From Epilithonimonas bovis DSM 19482 (GTDB taxonomy: Bacteria > Bacteroidota > Bacteroidia > Flavobacteriales > Weeksellaceae), in NCBI RefSeq assembly GCF_900108115.1, contig NZ_FTPU01000002.1:1-64000 (forward strand): a stretch of 64,000 nucleotides of DNA. Reading direction: 5' to 3'. The notes under the pieces were generated by a model. The model did not search any database, was not told the DNA's origin, and saw only the letters and a list, made by a program, of their open reading frames with translations. This document shows positions 43,802 to 52,476 of the stretch, piece after piece. A program made the position numbers and the translations under genes. Numbering within the stretch: position 1 is the stretch's first letter; every line of letters begins with the position of its first letter.

Positions 43802-44605
43802 TTATTTTGAAATTTTGGTTTGATAACCGTAACGTTTCCAAATTTCATTTGCTTTTTCCGAATTGATGAAATCAAAAAAATCTTGAGCTTCAGTTTGGCT
43901 TTTGCCTTTCAAAACGATTCCGCTTTGGGCAATCGGCGCGCATTCTTTTTCAGATAATTCATAGAAATTTCCTCGCCTCATCATTTCTTTATTTTTAGCA
44001 TTGGAAAGTGCGATGAAACCTACATCTGCGTTTCCTGTCGACGCAAATTGTGCGACTTGACTGATGTTTTCTGCCCAAACGATTTTGTTCTCAATTTTGG
44101 AATATAATCCTGATTTTTTTAAAGCTTCGACTGTATTTTTTCCATATGGTGCGAGCTCAGGATTTGCGATGGCAATTTTATTTATTTCTAGATTTTGCAA
44201 CAAATCCAAACCTTTAGAAACGTTCTTTTTCAAGCTCCACAAAACGACCTTTCCATAAGCGTAAATTTTCGGATTTCCATAATTTTTTCCAGCACTTTTT
44301 AATTTTTCCGGAAATTGAGTATCGGCAGATAAAAACAAATCGAAAGGTGCACCATTTAAGATCTGCTGAACCAGCAAACCAGAAGAACCAAAAGTAATTT
44401 CTACTTTTTTATCAGGATTTTCTTTGATGTAAATTTGTTTTAAATCTTCTAAAACGTCCCTAAGATTAGCTGCCGCCGCAACGGAAATGAAAGAATTTTG
44501 AGTGGATTTTTCAGATGAATTTGGTTCTTTTTTTTTACAATTCAACATCATAACTGACATTAAAATTGTACAGACTAACAGTTTTAAATGAATCCAATTG
44601 CTCAT
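43802..44605 (-). CDS. modA: molybdate-binding lipoprotein
   Basis: The 267-residue protein has a lipobox (MMLNCKKK) and a ModA-type binding fold: ISVAAAANLRDVLEDLK at the start, EITFGSSGLLVQQILNGAPFDLFLSAD and NPELAPYGKNTVEALKK. It captures molybdate outside the inner membrane. It is the first gene of modABC, with a -7 box 48 bases upstream. Confidence 0.92.
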   Translation of the reverse strand: MSNWIHLKLLVCTILMSVMMLNCKKKEPNSSEKSTQNSFISVAAAANLRDVLEDLKQIYIKENPDKKVEITFGSSGLLVQQILNGAPFDLFLSADTQFPEKLKSAGKNYGNPKIYAYGKVVLWSLKKNVSKGLDLLQNLEINKIAIANPELAPYGKNTVEALKKSGLYSKIENKIVWAENISQVAQFASTGNADVGFIALSNAKNKEMMRRGNFYELSEKECAPIAQSGIVLKGKSQTEAQDFFDFINSEKANEIWKRYGYQTKISK

Positions 44606-44631
44606 AAATTACGAGAAAAGAAAGATTCAAA

Positions 44632-44646
44632 ATAAGACTTTCTTAT
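44632..44646 (-). promoter_or_regulatory. dyad at the modA transcription start
   Basis: ATAAGA-CTT-TCTTAT is a perfect dyad with a 3-base spacer. It overlaps the start expected from the -7 box at 44653. It resembles the NsrR half-site AAATAAGAC but has a shorter spacer, so it may be a different operator, for example for the ModE-like protein. Confidence 0.45.
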
Positions 44647-44652
44647 CCTTTT

Positions 44653-44660
44653 CAAAGGTA
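44653..44660 (-). promoter_or_regulatory. -7 box (TACCTTTG) of modABC
   Basis: A TAnnTTTG match on the minus strand. Confidence 0.6.
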
Positions 44661-44707
44661 TGATTATCGATTGAAAATCCAAAAACAAATGATCGAAAAA
44701 TGAAGAT

Positions 44708-44920
44708 TTAAACTTGTCTTTCTAAAGTCTTGCATTTTTCTTTATCACCAGTTTTCACCACTGAAACGTCCAAATATTTTACAGTTCCGGAGCTGGCTTT
44801 TTCAAACTGTTTTGCTTTTTTGTCGGCATAATCGTAGGTGTAGCCGACTGCCATAACTACTTTGTGACCGTTGCAATTACCCATCGCCAAATAAAGATAT
44901 TCTCCTAAAGTATGATTCAT
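44708..44920 (-). CDS. small protein of unknown function (70 aa)
   Basis: MNHTLGEYLYLAMGNCNGHK continues VVMAVGYTYDYADKKAKQFE and ends KEKCKTLERQV. It could be a small beta-alpha protein without signal or membrane segment. It is read on the same strand as its DUF488 and hemerythrin neighbours. No family is recognised. Confidence 0.5.
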   Translation of the reverse strand: MNHTLGEYLYLAMGNCNGHKVVMAVGYTYDYADKKAKQFEKASSGTVKYLDVSVVKTGDKEKCKTLERQV

Positions 44921-44951
44921 TTCAGTTAAAGTTTTTAATTTAATATCAAAG

Positions 44952-45320
44952 TTATTTTTTTGATTTGTTGTTGAGCAATTGTTCCAGATAGTCTTTCAAA
45001 ACCAAAGGATGACAATGTTTTTCGTCCCTTGCTGCATAAACCAGCGTGATTTTTTCCTGTTGTCCATTTTTTTCCAGGAAAGGTTTTCCGGGATTTTGCT
45101 CCAAAAGCTCTTCTTTATATTTCCGGGAAAACTCGTCCCAAAGCAAAGGATCGTGATGAAACCACTCCCGGAGCGCTGTTGATGGTGCAAGATCTTTGTC
45201 CCATTCATCCAAAGCAGCTTTTTCTTTTGAGATTCCTCTTGGCCAAATCCGATCTACCAAAACACGGTAACCATCTTCGGGAGAAGCATCTTCGTACACT
45301 CTTTTTAATACGATTTCCAT
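44952..45320 (-). CDS. DUF488 domain protein
   Basis: The 122-residue protein starts MEIVLKRVYEDASPEDGYRV and has LVDRIWPRGISKEKAALDEWDKDLAPS and LVYAARDEKHCHPLVLKDYL, all diagnostic for DUF488. Its function is unproven; the family has been tied to nitrite and heme contexts in several bacteria. It follows the hemerythrin gene by 24 bases on the same strand. Confidence 0.85.
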   Translation of the reverse strand: MEIVLKRVYEDASPEDGYRVLVDRIWPRGISKEKAALDEWDKDLAPSTALREWFHHDPLLWDEFSRKYKEELLEQNPGKPFLEKNGQQEKITLVYAARDEKHCHPLVLKDYLEQLLNNKSKK

Positions 45321-45344
45321 TGATTTATTTTTTAAAATTGATGA

Positions 45345-45797
45345 TCATTTCCAAAACTCATCCGCATAGTCATCTTCTTCTTTGTGATGATGTTGGCTTA
45401 ATTCTAAACCTATTGTATCCATCTGTTCATCGGAAAGATGTTCTTCAAGATAAGGAAAAACACTTCTTTCCTCAAAACGGATATGTTTGTATAAAGCATC
45501 AGCAAAATCTGATAGCAGCTGTTGGTTATTTGATTGATTGATACTTCCAATTAAACGGCTAATTTCGCGATGTTCTTTCTCCATTTGGTTCTGTAAACCC
45601 TCGTTCGACAATTCCGGAAGCACATCATCTTCAGTCTTGAAATGGTTATGAAGATTCTTTTCCCAATAATAATTAATGTAATTCTTGATGCGTTCGTAAG
45701 AAACCTCTTTTTTGATGCCCTGACGGATTTTCCAGCAACAAAGCAAACCAAAATGATGGTCTCTGGAAAGCAGGATTAAATTTTCGTTTCTTTTCAT
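45345..45797 (-). CDS. hemerythrin-domain protein
   Basis: The 150-residue protein has a four-helix hemerythrin fold with di-iron His and Glu: LLSRDHHFGLL, HNHFKTEDDVLPEL, MEKEHREISRL, HIRFEERSVFPYLEEHL and ELSQHHHKEEDD. Such proteins bind O2 or NO, or sense iron. It lies downstream of the qNOR operon terminator. Confidence 0.82.
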   Translation of the reverse strand: MKRNENLILLSRDHHFGLLCCWKIRQGIKKEVSYERIKNYINYYWEKNLHNHFKTEDDVLPELSNEGLQNQMEKEHREISRLIGSINQSNNQQLLSDFADALYKHIRFEERSVFPYLEEHLSDEQMDTIGLELSQHHHKEEDDYADEFWK

Positions 45798-45813
45798 AAC
45801 TTAAAATTTAAAA

Positions 45814-45845
45814 AGAACTGCCATTACAAAAGCAATGACAGTTCT
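45814..45845 (-). terminator. terminator of the ric-qNOR operon
   Basis: AGAACTG-CATT pairs with AATG-CAGTTCT around a short AT-rich loop, just beyond the qNOR stop. Confidence 0.65.
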
Positions 45846-45862
45846 CATGATTAAATAATTGA

Positions 45863-48106
45863 TTATCTTTTCTCTTTAAGCGACCAGCCGGTTTTCAGTC
45901 CGATAATGAAAATTACCAACAGCATCTCTCCTAGCGCCAGTAAAATGTCACCGGGAACACGCAGCCAACGTAAAGTATGCATCATATCGGTCTGCATAAA
46001 TTCTGCGGAACGAGCGTACCAATATCCTTCTTTAATAGAGGCTACGGATTGCATAATTCCTATCGGCAACAAACTGATGGTTACCATTACTAACAATCCG
46101 ATATTTGTTAGCCAAAATGCCCAGCCGATGAGTTTATCATTCCATTCTCTGTCAGGATATAATCCTCTCAACATAAACATCATTAAACCAATTCCCAAGA
46201 TTCCATACACTCCGAACAGTGCGGCGTGGCCGTGAACTGCGGTTGTATTGAGTCCTTGAATATAGTACAATGCAATCGGTGGATTGATGGCAAACCCGAA
46301 AATACCTGCACCAAGGAAATTCCAAAAACACATGGCGATGAAACAGTAGATCGGCCATTTGTATGCTTTGATCCATTTGGTAGATTTACTGATCTGATAA
46401 TTTTGATAAGCTTCAAACCCAATTAAAACCAAAGGAACAATTTCAAGTGCGCTGAATGTAGCTCCCAAAGCCAAAACTGCTGTTGGCGTCGCACTGAAAT
46501 ACAAGTGGTGGAACGTTCCCAAAATACCTCCCGCTAGGAAAATAATGGTTGAAAATAATACAGCATGAGTTGCTGCCTTTAATCTTAATAATCCCAATCT
46601 TGTAAATAAAAAGGCTGCTACAACGGTTGCAAAAACTTCGAAGAATCCTTCTACCCAAAGGTGAACCACCCACCATCTCCAGTATTCTGCAATGGCCATA
46701 TGGGTTTGTCTTCCGTACATCAATCCGGCTCCATAGAATAGGGCAATTGCTACTGCGGAAAGTGTGAACAATAATAGTAAATGTCTGTCACCATCTTTCT
46801 TTTTCAATGCGGGTAAAAGTGCTCTTACCATAAGAATTAACCAAAGAATTAATCCTACTAACAATAAGATCTGCCAAATTCTACCCAGTTCTACATATTC
46901 GTAACCCGAATGTCCCCAAAGAAAATTATCTACATATCCTAATTTCTGCATTACTCCTAACCATTGTCCCGCTAAAGAACCGAAAACAACAATCAGTAAT
47001 GCTCCAAATAAAATATTGACACCTAAAACCTGATACTTCGGCTCATAGCCTGAAACTGCGGGAGCAATGTACAATCCAGTGGCTAACCAAGATGTTGCAA
47101 TCCAGAAAATGGCTAATTGTACGTGCCAACTTCGGGATATTGATTGTGGTAAAAATTCATCCAAAGGAAAACCATAGAATCCACTTCCCTCGACTCCGTA
47201 GTGCGCTGTGATGACACCCGCAAACATTTGTACTAAAATTAACAATGCGACAACCCAAATGTATTTCAGCGTTGCTCTCATAGAAGGTGTTGGTTTCATA
47301 TTTCTGAGCGGATCTTCCAAAGGCAGCATCTCGCTTATCTCTTCTTCTTTATTTTTAGCATGATAGAAAACCAATAATCCAACACAGCCCAATAACATTA
47401 ATACACTGAAACCCGACCAAAGGTGCAATGATGGCGGCGGAATATTTCCAATCAGTTCATCGTGTGGCCAGTTGTTGGTGTACGTTACATCGTCACCAGG
47501 ACGATCCGTGATGCAAACCCAGGCTGCCCAAGAGAAAAAGGCATTCATTTTTGCCATTCTTTCCGGAGTTTTTACCGTATTTTTCGGGATGGCGTACTGA
47601 TCTCTCAGTTTTGCCATTTCCGGAGCATTCATAAATATTTTAGCGTAGTAATCTGCCAGTTCTGCCTGTACTTTTGCTCTTTCAGGAGAAATCACAATTG
47701 TATTGGTGGCTTCGTCTAAGGTATTTTTACGAAGTTCTTTTTTCAGTAATACCTGATATTTTGCCTGCTCGTCATCCGGTAAATCTTTATAGACTTTCCC
47801 CTCTTTTTTAGCCAGTTCTTCCAGAAGAAGCAAAGATTCACGATGGAGATAATCGGCACTCCAATCGGGTGCAATATAGGCTCCGTGTCCCCAAATACTA
47901 CCGACAGTCTGTCCGCCGATAGATTGCCAAACATTCTGACCGTCTTTGATGTCCTGCCCGGTAGCTATTACTGCTCCGTCAGTAGTAACAACCTTATCCG
48001 GGACAGGCGGGATTTTCCTATAAATATCTACGCCATAGTAGATCAGTACGGCAAAAGAACCTATGATGACGGCTGCAAGCCAGGTCCATAATTTTTTGGT
48101 GGTCAT
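45863..48106 (-). CDS. norZ: quinol-dependent nitric oxide reductase (qNOR)
   Basis: The 747-residue single-subunit NO reductase takes electrons from quinol and converts 2 NO to N2O. It has an N-terminal extension (about 1-220, with the periplasmic cyt c-like part but no CxxCH) and the 12-14-helix NorB-like core. Heme and FeB ligand candidates are PPPSLHLWSGFSV, WRWWVVHLWVEGFFEV, GTFHHLYFSATP and AVHGHAALFGVYG. All expected His are present, so it should be active. It starts 12 bases after the ric stop, so ric and qNOR are co-transcribed. Confidence 0.95.
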   Translation of the reverse strand: MTTKKLWTWLAAVIIGSFAVLIYYGVDIYRKIPPVPDKVVTTDGAVIATGQDIKDGQNVWQSIGGQTVGSIWGHGAYIAPDWSADYLHRESLLLLEELAKKEGKVYKDLPDDEQAKYQVLLKKELRKNTLDEATNTIVISPERAKVQAELADYYAKIFMNAPEMAKLRDQYAIPKNTVKTPERMAKMNAFFSWAAWVCITDRPGDDVTYTNNWPHDELIGNIPPPSLHLWSGFSVLMLLGCVGLLVFYHAKNKEEEISEMLPLEDPLRNMKPTPSMRATLKYIWVVALLILVQMFAGVITAHYGVEGSGFYGFPLDEFLPQSISRSWHVQLAIFWIATSWLATGLYIAPAVSGYEPKYQVLGVNILFGALLIVVFGSLAGQWLGVMQKLGYVDNFLWGHSGYEYVELGRIWQILLLVGLILWLILMVRALLPALKKKDGDRHLLLLFTLSAVAIALFYGAGLMYGRQTHMAIAEYWRWWVVHLWVEGFFEVFATVVAAFLFTRLGLLRLKAATHAVLFSTIIFLAGGILGTFHHLYFSATPTAVLALGATFSALEIVPLVLIGFEAYQNYQISKSTKWIKAYKWPIYCFIAMCFWNFLGAGIFGFAINPPIALYYIQGLNTTAVHGHAALFGVYGILGIGLMMFMLRGLYPDREWNDKLIGWAFWLTNIGLLVMVTISLLPIGIMQSVASIKEGYWYARSAEFMQTDMMHTLRWLRVPGDILLALGEMLLVIFIIGLKTGWSLKEKR

Positions 48107-48118
48107 ACTTTTCTCAAT

Positions 48119-48844
48119 TTAGTGTTCTACTGAAAATTCTTTTTCTAATTGAATCGCTTTTGGAAAGAGAATATTATTTTCTAAATGAATATGTTTATGC
48201 AGATCATTTTCAAAATCCTGAAGCATTGCGAATGTCACTTTATACGTATTACAGGCATCTGCAGGAGGCGTATATTCGTTTGTAATATCTGCGATTTTTC
48301 TCAATCGTTCTCCTTCAATGGTATGCTCGTGCTTCATCATATTGACGGGATTTTCTACAGATCCAAAAGGTGGTTGCGGAATAGCTTCGTTTGAAATTTT
48401 AGCTTTGACCATATTTTTAATAAATGGGAAAAGCATCAATTCTTCTTTTTTCATGTGTGAAGCCAAATCTTGGGCACATCCATCAAAAAGCTGTTTGATC
48501 TCAAACAATTCAGGATGACTTCCCCCGTGAACTTTGCATAACTTATCTAAAAATTGTTGAAGAACTGGCGTTTTTTCATACACGTAGCGGTGATGGGTTT
48601 TCTCTACATAATCTGCCAGCAAATCCAACGGCCAGCTTTTAAAATCGATGGAGCCGCCATTATCCTGAGGAAGATTTTCAATTTCTGCATAAATTGAGTT
48701 GGCGTCCAGCATTTTGTTTTCGCAGGCATCTTCTATGGTTCTTCCGCCTTTGCAGCAAAAATCGATACCATTTTTTTTGAAAATAGCTGCCGTTCTGAAA
48801 TCTTCAGCTACAATCTCTCCTATAAAATCTGTCTTGATATTCAT
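48119..48844 (-). CDS. ric: iron-sulfur cluster repair di-iron protein (Ric/ScdA)
   Basis: The 241-residue protein has a short N-terminal ScdA domain (GIDFCCKGGRTIEDAC with conserved Cys) and a hemerythrin-like di-iron domain (KTHHRYVYEKTP, HGGSHPELFEIK, HMKKEELMLFPFIK, HEHTIEGERL, HKHIHLENNILFPKA). It repairs Fe-S clusters damaged by NO. Its position directly before qNOR fits NO defence. An NsrR-type box abuts the start codon. Confidence 0.95.
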   Translation of the reverse strand: MNIKTDFIGEIVAEDFRTAAIFKKNGIDFCCKGGRTIEDACENKMLDANSIYAEIENLPQDNGGSIDFKSWPLDLLADYVEKTHHRYVYEKTPVLQQFLDKLCKVHGGSHPELFEIKQLFDGCAQDLASHMKKEELMLFPFIKNMVKAKISNEAIPQPPFGSVENPVNMMKHEHTIEGERLRKIADITNEYTPPADACNTYKVTFAMLQDFENDLHKHIHLENNILFPKAIQLEKEFSVEH

Positions 48845-48870
48845 AATTAAATACTTTTTTATCTTTTATT
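48845..48870 (-). promoter_or_regulatory. NsrR-type box just upstream of ric
   Basis: On the minus strand: AATAAAAGAT-N6-GTATTTAATT, close to the arms at 52436 and 53548, with the same spacer. It directly touches the ric start codon. Confidence 0.5.
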
Positions 48871-48918
48871 ATTTTAATTTTTTTTTGAGTATCTATTTGT
48901 TAAGAATACTCAGGTTTC

Positions 48919-49344
48919 TTATTTTTTAAGTGACAGAATATATTTAACCATTTTCTGTGCATTCTCTTTACTGAGTCCGGCGTGCGGCGTCATCGGTACA
49001 TCGCCCCAAACACCTTTTCCGCCATCAATCACTTTTTGTGCAAGATGGTCGATATCGGCATCGGTATATTTTGCTGCTACGTCCTGATAAGACGGTCCCA
49101 CCAATTTAGAATCTACCTTGTGACAAGACAGGCAGTCTGCGCCTTCTACAAGAGCTTTGCCTTCGTCTTCGGGCTTTGCTGCGGCTGTTGTTGAAGCAGT
49201 ATCAGCAGATGCTGCAGGTTTTGGTTCCTCCATCATTGTATTGGATTCTGTTGTGGGCTGCTGTTCTGCTACTTGGTCTTTTTTTTCTGAGCAAGAAGTG
49301 ATGGTAAGAGAGAGCAAAATTGCTGTAAAAAATAAGTTTTTCAT
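48919..49344 (-). CDS. class I cytochrome c lipoprotein
   Basis: The 141-residue protein has a lipobox (TITSCSEKK) and a linker of Ala, Thr, Glu and Pro (about 25-70). The C-terminal cytochrome c domain has CLSCH and a Met in GDVPMTPHAG. It is a likely electron donor to NirK. It lies in the nirK-nirV-sco gene row with 19 bases to the next gene. Confidence 0.88.
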   Translation of the reverse strand: MKNLFFTAILLSLTITSCSEKKDQVAEQQPTTESNTMMEEPKPAASADTASTTAAAKPEDEGKALVEGADCLSCHKVDSKLVGPSYQDVAAKYTDADIDHLAQKVIDGGKGVWGDVPMTPHAGLSKENAQKMVKYILSLKK

Positions 49345-49363
49345 TACTAAAGATTTTTATGGA

Positions 49364-49927
49364 TTATAATTCTATTTGTTTTTTAATTTCTTTTACAAGG
49401 TCATCATCGCCGGAGTCCAGACCTTCTTTTTGATAAGCTAAAGTTCCTTTTTTGGAATAGACACTGATGATATTGGAGTGCGAAAACTCTATCGGCGAAA
49501 TTTCTTTGTATTTAACAGCCATTACGTTGGCGAGTTCCCGCGTATCATCCTCGTTGCTGCGGATAAATGTCCATTGTTTTTCATCGAATTTATTGGTATC
49601 CAGATAAGCTTTCATTACCTGCGGTGTATCGTTTTTCGGATCAATGGAAATCAAAACATACTGGATGTCTTCCGGATTGGTTTTTCCTACTTTTTGGGAG
49701 ATGGTTCTCATCTCGGCAGTGAGTCTCGGGCAAGCGGTTTTACACGATGTAAAAATCATTGCAGTAACCAGAACTTTCCCTTTCATATCAGAAAACGTAA
49801 TGGTTTTACCGTCCTGTTTCTCCCATTTGGAACTGACATTATAAATGGAATCCGGACTTATTTCTTCGTTTTTTTTGCTGCAGGACAAACTTGCCATTGC
49901 CAACAAAATATAAAGTAAGTTTTTCAT
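49364..49927 (-). CDS. SCO1/SenC-family copper chaperone
   Basis: The 187-residue protein has a lipobox (ASLSCSKKN), a thioredoxin-like fold, a CxxxC copper site in FTSCKTACPRL and a conserved His in FSHSNIISVY. SCO proteins deliver copper to cytochrome oxidase CuA or, as its position suggests here, to NirK. It lies 5 bases after nirV. Confidence 0.9.
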   Translation of the reverse strand: MKNLLYILLAMASLSCSKKNEEISPDSIYNVSSKWEKQDGKTITFSDMKGKVLVTAMIFTSCKTACPRLTAEMRTISQKVGKTNPEDIQYVLISIDPKNDTPQVMKAYLDTNKFDEKQWTFIRSNEDDTRELANVMAVKYKEISPIEFSHSNIISVYSKKGTLAYQKEGLDSGDDDLVKEIKKQIEL

Positions 49928-49932
49928 TTTTT

Positions 49933-50793
49933 TTAATTTTTAAAATCTCTTGCACATCGGAAACCGAGATTGTTGAGACAGTTGTTAGCTTTGATACTTC
50001 CGCGAAGTGCATAACGCACAAAGGCAGCATAATTTCTAAGATCCGAAGCGGTAATGGCACCACCGGCACAAAACAAAGACTCGTTGGTGGTATTGTCTTT
50101 TCTGGATTCTCCGCTCATCATCACCGAATTGAAATCGTACGTCCATTCCCAAACCATTCCGTACATATCGTAAACGCCGTAAAAATTGGGTTCACCTTGT
50201 CTTACAACTTTATTCATATTGCTTTTCCGCTGTTGGTATTCTCTAAGTATAAAATCTGTAAAATGAGGTTTATCAGAAGCATTTTTAGAACTGCGGTCTG
50301 CAAGTCCTACATATTCCCATTCTTCTATTGTTGGAAGCCTTTTGCCCACACTTTTGGCATACGCTTCTGCTGCAAACCAGGAAACATTGGTTACGGGAGC
50401 GTCGGGATTTATTTTTTCCGGAAGCTGATAATCGCCTTTCCAATGTTTGAGGTAAGTGCTGTCTGCGTATAACCGAAGCACTTTGCTTCTGGTCCATTGA
50501 GGATTAGCTTTCAGAAATGTGAGATATTCTGCATTGGTCACCGGGCTGTTATCAATATAAAAAGATTTTACTTTAATAATATTGTTAGAATCTTTTCCGA
50601 TAAAAGCTCTGTACGATCCGCTGTCTATTTTCATCATTTTTTTTGAACTGGAAATGAATTCTAACTGATGATCTGCTACAGACGTACTCTGATGACTTTT
50701 GGGAGATTCTGAACAGGAAGCTAAACCCAAATTCAGGATGACTGCACAAATGATGACAAAAACTCTCATTGCTTTGTATTTGCTAAACCTCAA
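49933..50793 (-). CDS. nirV: NirV-like formylglycine-enzyme-family lipoprotein
   Basis: The 286-residue protein has a lipobox (GLASCSESPK) and a SUMF1/formylglycine-generating enzyme domain: FYIDNSPVTNAEYLTFLK, WFAAEAYAKSVGKRLPTIEEWEYVG, and GVYDMYGMVWEWT with RCARDF at the end. SUMF1-like NirV proteins are repeatedly linked to nirK, though their function remains open. It directly follows nirK (17-base gap). Confidence 0.85.
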   Translation of the reverse strand: MRFSKYKAMRVFVIICAVILNLGLASCSESPKSHQSTSVADHQLEFISSSKKMMKIDSGSYRAFIGKDSNNIIKVKSFYIDNSPVTNAEYLTFLKANPQWTRSKVLRLYADSTYLKHWKGDYQLPEKINPDAPVTNVSWFAAEAYAKSVGKRLPTIEEWEYVGLADRSSKNASDKPHFTDFILREYQQRKSNMNKVVRQGEPNFYGVYDMYGMVWEWTYDFNSVMMSGESRKDNTTNESLFCAGGAITASDLRNYAAFVRYALRGSIKANNCLNNLGFRCARDFKN

Positions 50794-50810
50794 TGAAACA
50801 AGAAAAAAAA

Positions 50811-51848
50811 TTATGGATTCTTTTTATAAACTGCAGGATTATCCGGTCCTGTAACTTTAATTTTGCCTAAAGCTCCTTTGTTGAAAGCTCTGAACATTGC
50901 GTGGTCAACAATCACATATTCACCGGGAACGGTTGCTTTGAACTCTACAATAGACGCTCCACCAGGAGGAATAACCGTGGTCTGTACATTTTCATTGATT
51001 TTGCTGCCGCCTTCCATATACACTCTGTCGAAGATTTCCCCGATCACGTGGAAAGAAGACGTAAGGTTCGGGCCACCGTTTCCTACGAAAAAACGTACAG
51101 TTTCACCTACTTTTGCCTGCAATTCGCCATCGCCCAAAAGAGCTCCGGTTTTTCCGTTAAATACTACATACTCCGGATGTTCTGAAATGGCTTTATCCAT
51201 ATCGAATTCCTGAAGACCTTTGTCACCAAATTTCCCTTTGGTGTAGAAATCGCCCTGCATAATGTAGTATTCTTTGTCCACTTTTGGCAGTCCGCCTTCC
51301 GGTTCTATGAGGATAAGACCGTACATTCCGTTGGCAATGTGCATTCCTACAGGAGCTGTGGCACAGTGGTAAACGTAAAGTCCGGGATTCAGTGCTTTAA
51401 AATTGAAAACTTTTTCCGTTCCCGGCGCTACGAAAGTGGCTTCTGCACCGCCACCGGGACCATTAACAGCGTGGAGGTCGATGTTGTGAGGGAATGTATT
51501 GTTTTCATTATTTTTTAAGTGAAGTTCGATTTCATCGCCTACCCTTGCACGGATAAAACTTCCCGGAACCGTTCCGTTGAAAGTCCAGAAATTATATTGC
51601 GTACCGTCTGCCAATTCGCCAGTCTTCTCGATAGTTTCGAGACGAACGACAACTTTCTTTGCTGCTCGATCTCCAACAGGAGCCGGCACATTGGGCGGTG
51701 CTACAGATTTTTGCTCTTCTACGGAGCCATCCGTTTTAATTTTCTCTGTATCTGAATTATTTTCAGAGCTTGTAGAATTGTTTTGTTTGCAGGAATTCAA
51801 CCCGATGAACGCAGACAAAACAGCTGCAAGGAAGAGTGATTTTTTCAT
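50811..51848 (-). CDS. nirK: copper-containing nitrite reductase (NO-forming)
   Basis: From ATG 51848 the protein has 345 residues and reduces nitrite to NO. It has a lipobox (IGLNSCKQN), a short Ser/Asn/Glu-rich linker and two cupredoxin domains. Type 1 and type 2 copper ligands are visible: [12 protein letters not shown] (two His), [15 protein letters not shown] (His, Cys, His, Met) and [10 protein letters not shown] in the second domain. The enzyme is therefore complete. The longer start at 51890 adds a charged stretch before the signal and is unlikely. It is the first gene of nirK-nirV-sco-cyt-ric-norZ. Confidence 0.95.
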   Translation of the reverse strand: MKKSLFLAAVLSAFIGLNSCKQNNSTSSENNSDTEKIKTDGSVEEQKSVAPPNVPAPVGDRAAKKVVVRLETIEKTGELADGTQYNFWTFNGTVPGSFIRARVGDEIELHLKNNENNTFPHNIDLHAVNGPGGGAEATFVAPGTEKVFNFKALNPGLYVYHCATAPVGMHIANGMYGLILIEPEGGLPKVDKEYYIMQGDFYTKGKFGDKGLQEFDMDKAISEHPEYVVFNGKTGALLGDGELQAKVGETVRFFVGNGGPNLTSSFHVIGEIFDRVYMEGGSKINENVQTTVIPPGGASIVEFKATVPGEYVIVDHAMFRAFNKGALGKIKVTGPDNPAVYKKNP

Positions 51849-51887
51849 TTTTTCAGAATTTTTACGATTTTTAGTTGGTTTTAATTT

Positions 51888-51895
51888 CAAAAATA
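51888..51895 (-). promoter_or_regulatory. -7 box (TATTTTTG) of nirK
   Basis: A TAnnTTTG match on the minus strand 40 bases before the nirK start. An AT-only dyad TAATAAA-N5-TTTATTA (51899-51917) lies just upstream of it and may be a regulator site, but the sequence is so AT-rich that chance is possible. Confidence 0.45.
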
Positions 51896-51965
51896 TTTTA
51901 ATAAAGATATTTTATTATAATGAAATTTTATTGTTTTCAAATATTTTAATTCAATAATATTGATT

Positions 51966-52397
51966 TTATTTTTTTAGAAATGTGAGTTTTAAATCTAAAT
52001 TCTTGACAAACATTTCGATTTTAGAATTGTCGAGCATATCTTTTATTTCCTGTCGAATATGCTTAAAATCGTTATGAATAGGACAAGGATGGTCTTCTGA
52101 ACATTCTTTGAGACCAAGACCACAACCTGTAAAAAGCTTGTCTCCATCTATTTCTCTCACGATATCTGCAACAGATTGCTGAAGATTTTTCCCTTCCATA
52201 TAAAAACCGCCGTTCGGACCTTTTGCTGACTGTACAAATCCCTTTCTACTTAGATCTTGTAATATTTTGGCGATAAAGTATTCCGGAGAATCTATCCCCG
52301 ATGAAATATCTTTGATTCCTATTCTACTTCCGTCCTTGGTCTTCTGTGCGATGAAAATCAAAGCTCGGATGGCGTACTCGCAGGTTTTAGAAAACAT
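51966..52397 (-). CDS. nsrR: Rrf2-family regulator, NsrR-like (second copy)
   Basis: The 143-residue protein has the same layout as the one at 38342: a winged helix (YAIRALIFIAQKT, SPEYFIAKILQDLSRKGFVQS) and Cys in FTGCGLGLKECSEDHPCPIHND, matching NsrR/IscR [Fe-S] ligands. It is divergent or convergent to no gene here and stands directly upstream of nirK on the same strand. A -7 box and an NsrR-type box lie upstream, so it probably represses itself and senses NO. Which copy is NsrR proper cannot be told. Confidence 0.75.
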   Translation of the reverse strand: MFSKTCEYAIRALIFIAQKTKDGSRIGIKDISSGIDSPEYFIAKILQDLSRKGFVQSAKGPNGGFYMEGKNLQQSVADIVREIDGDKLFTGCGLGLKECSEDHPCPIHNDFKHIRQEIKDMLDNSKIEMFVKNLDLKLTFLKK

Positions 52398-52414
52398 TTG
52401 TTATTTTTATATAG

Positions 52415-52422
52415 CAAAGATA
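52415..52422 (-). promoter_or_regulatory. -7 box (TATCTTTG) of the second Rrf2 gene
   Basis: Same 8 bases as the narK -7 box, 18 bases before the start codon. Confidence 0.55.
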
Positions 52423-52435
52423 TAAATCTAATTTG

Positions 52436-52463
52436 AAATAAAAGACAAATTAGTATTTTATTT
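52436..52463 (-). promoter_or_regulatory. NsrR-type box of the second Rrf2 gene
   Basis: AAATAAAAGAC-N6-GTATTTTATTT: 11-base arms with one mismatch. It lies 13 bases upstream of the -7 box, centred 27.5 bases from it. Confidence 0.65.
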
Positions 52464-52476
52464 TAAATGACAATTA

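Noticed and set aside
49478-50472. Long plus-strand frames antisense to sco and nirV
   Set aside because: The minus-strand genes are complete with lipoboxes and active-site motifs; the opposite frames look like codon-bias shadows.
51899-51917. AT dyad upstream of nirK as a full member of the NsrR-type site set
   Set aside because: Its arms lack the GAC/GTC core and the spacer differs; in such AT-rich sequence this could be chance. It is mentioned only with the promoter.
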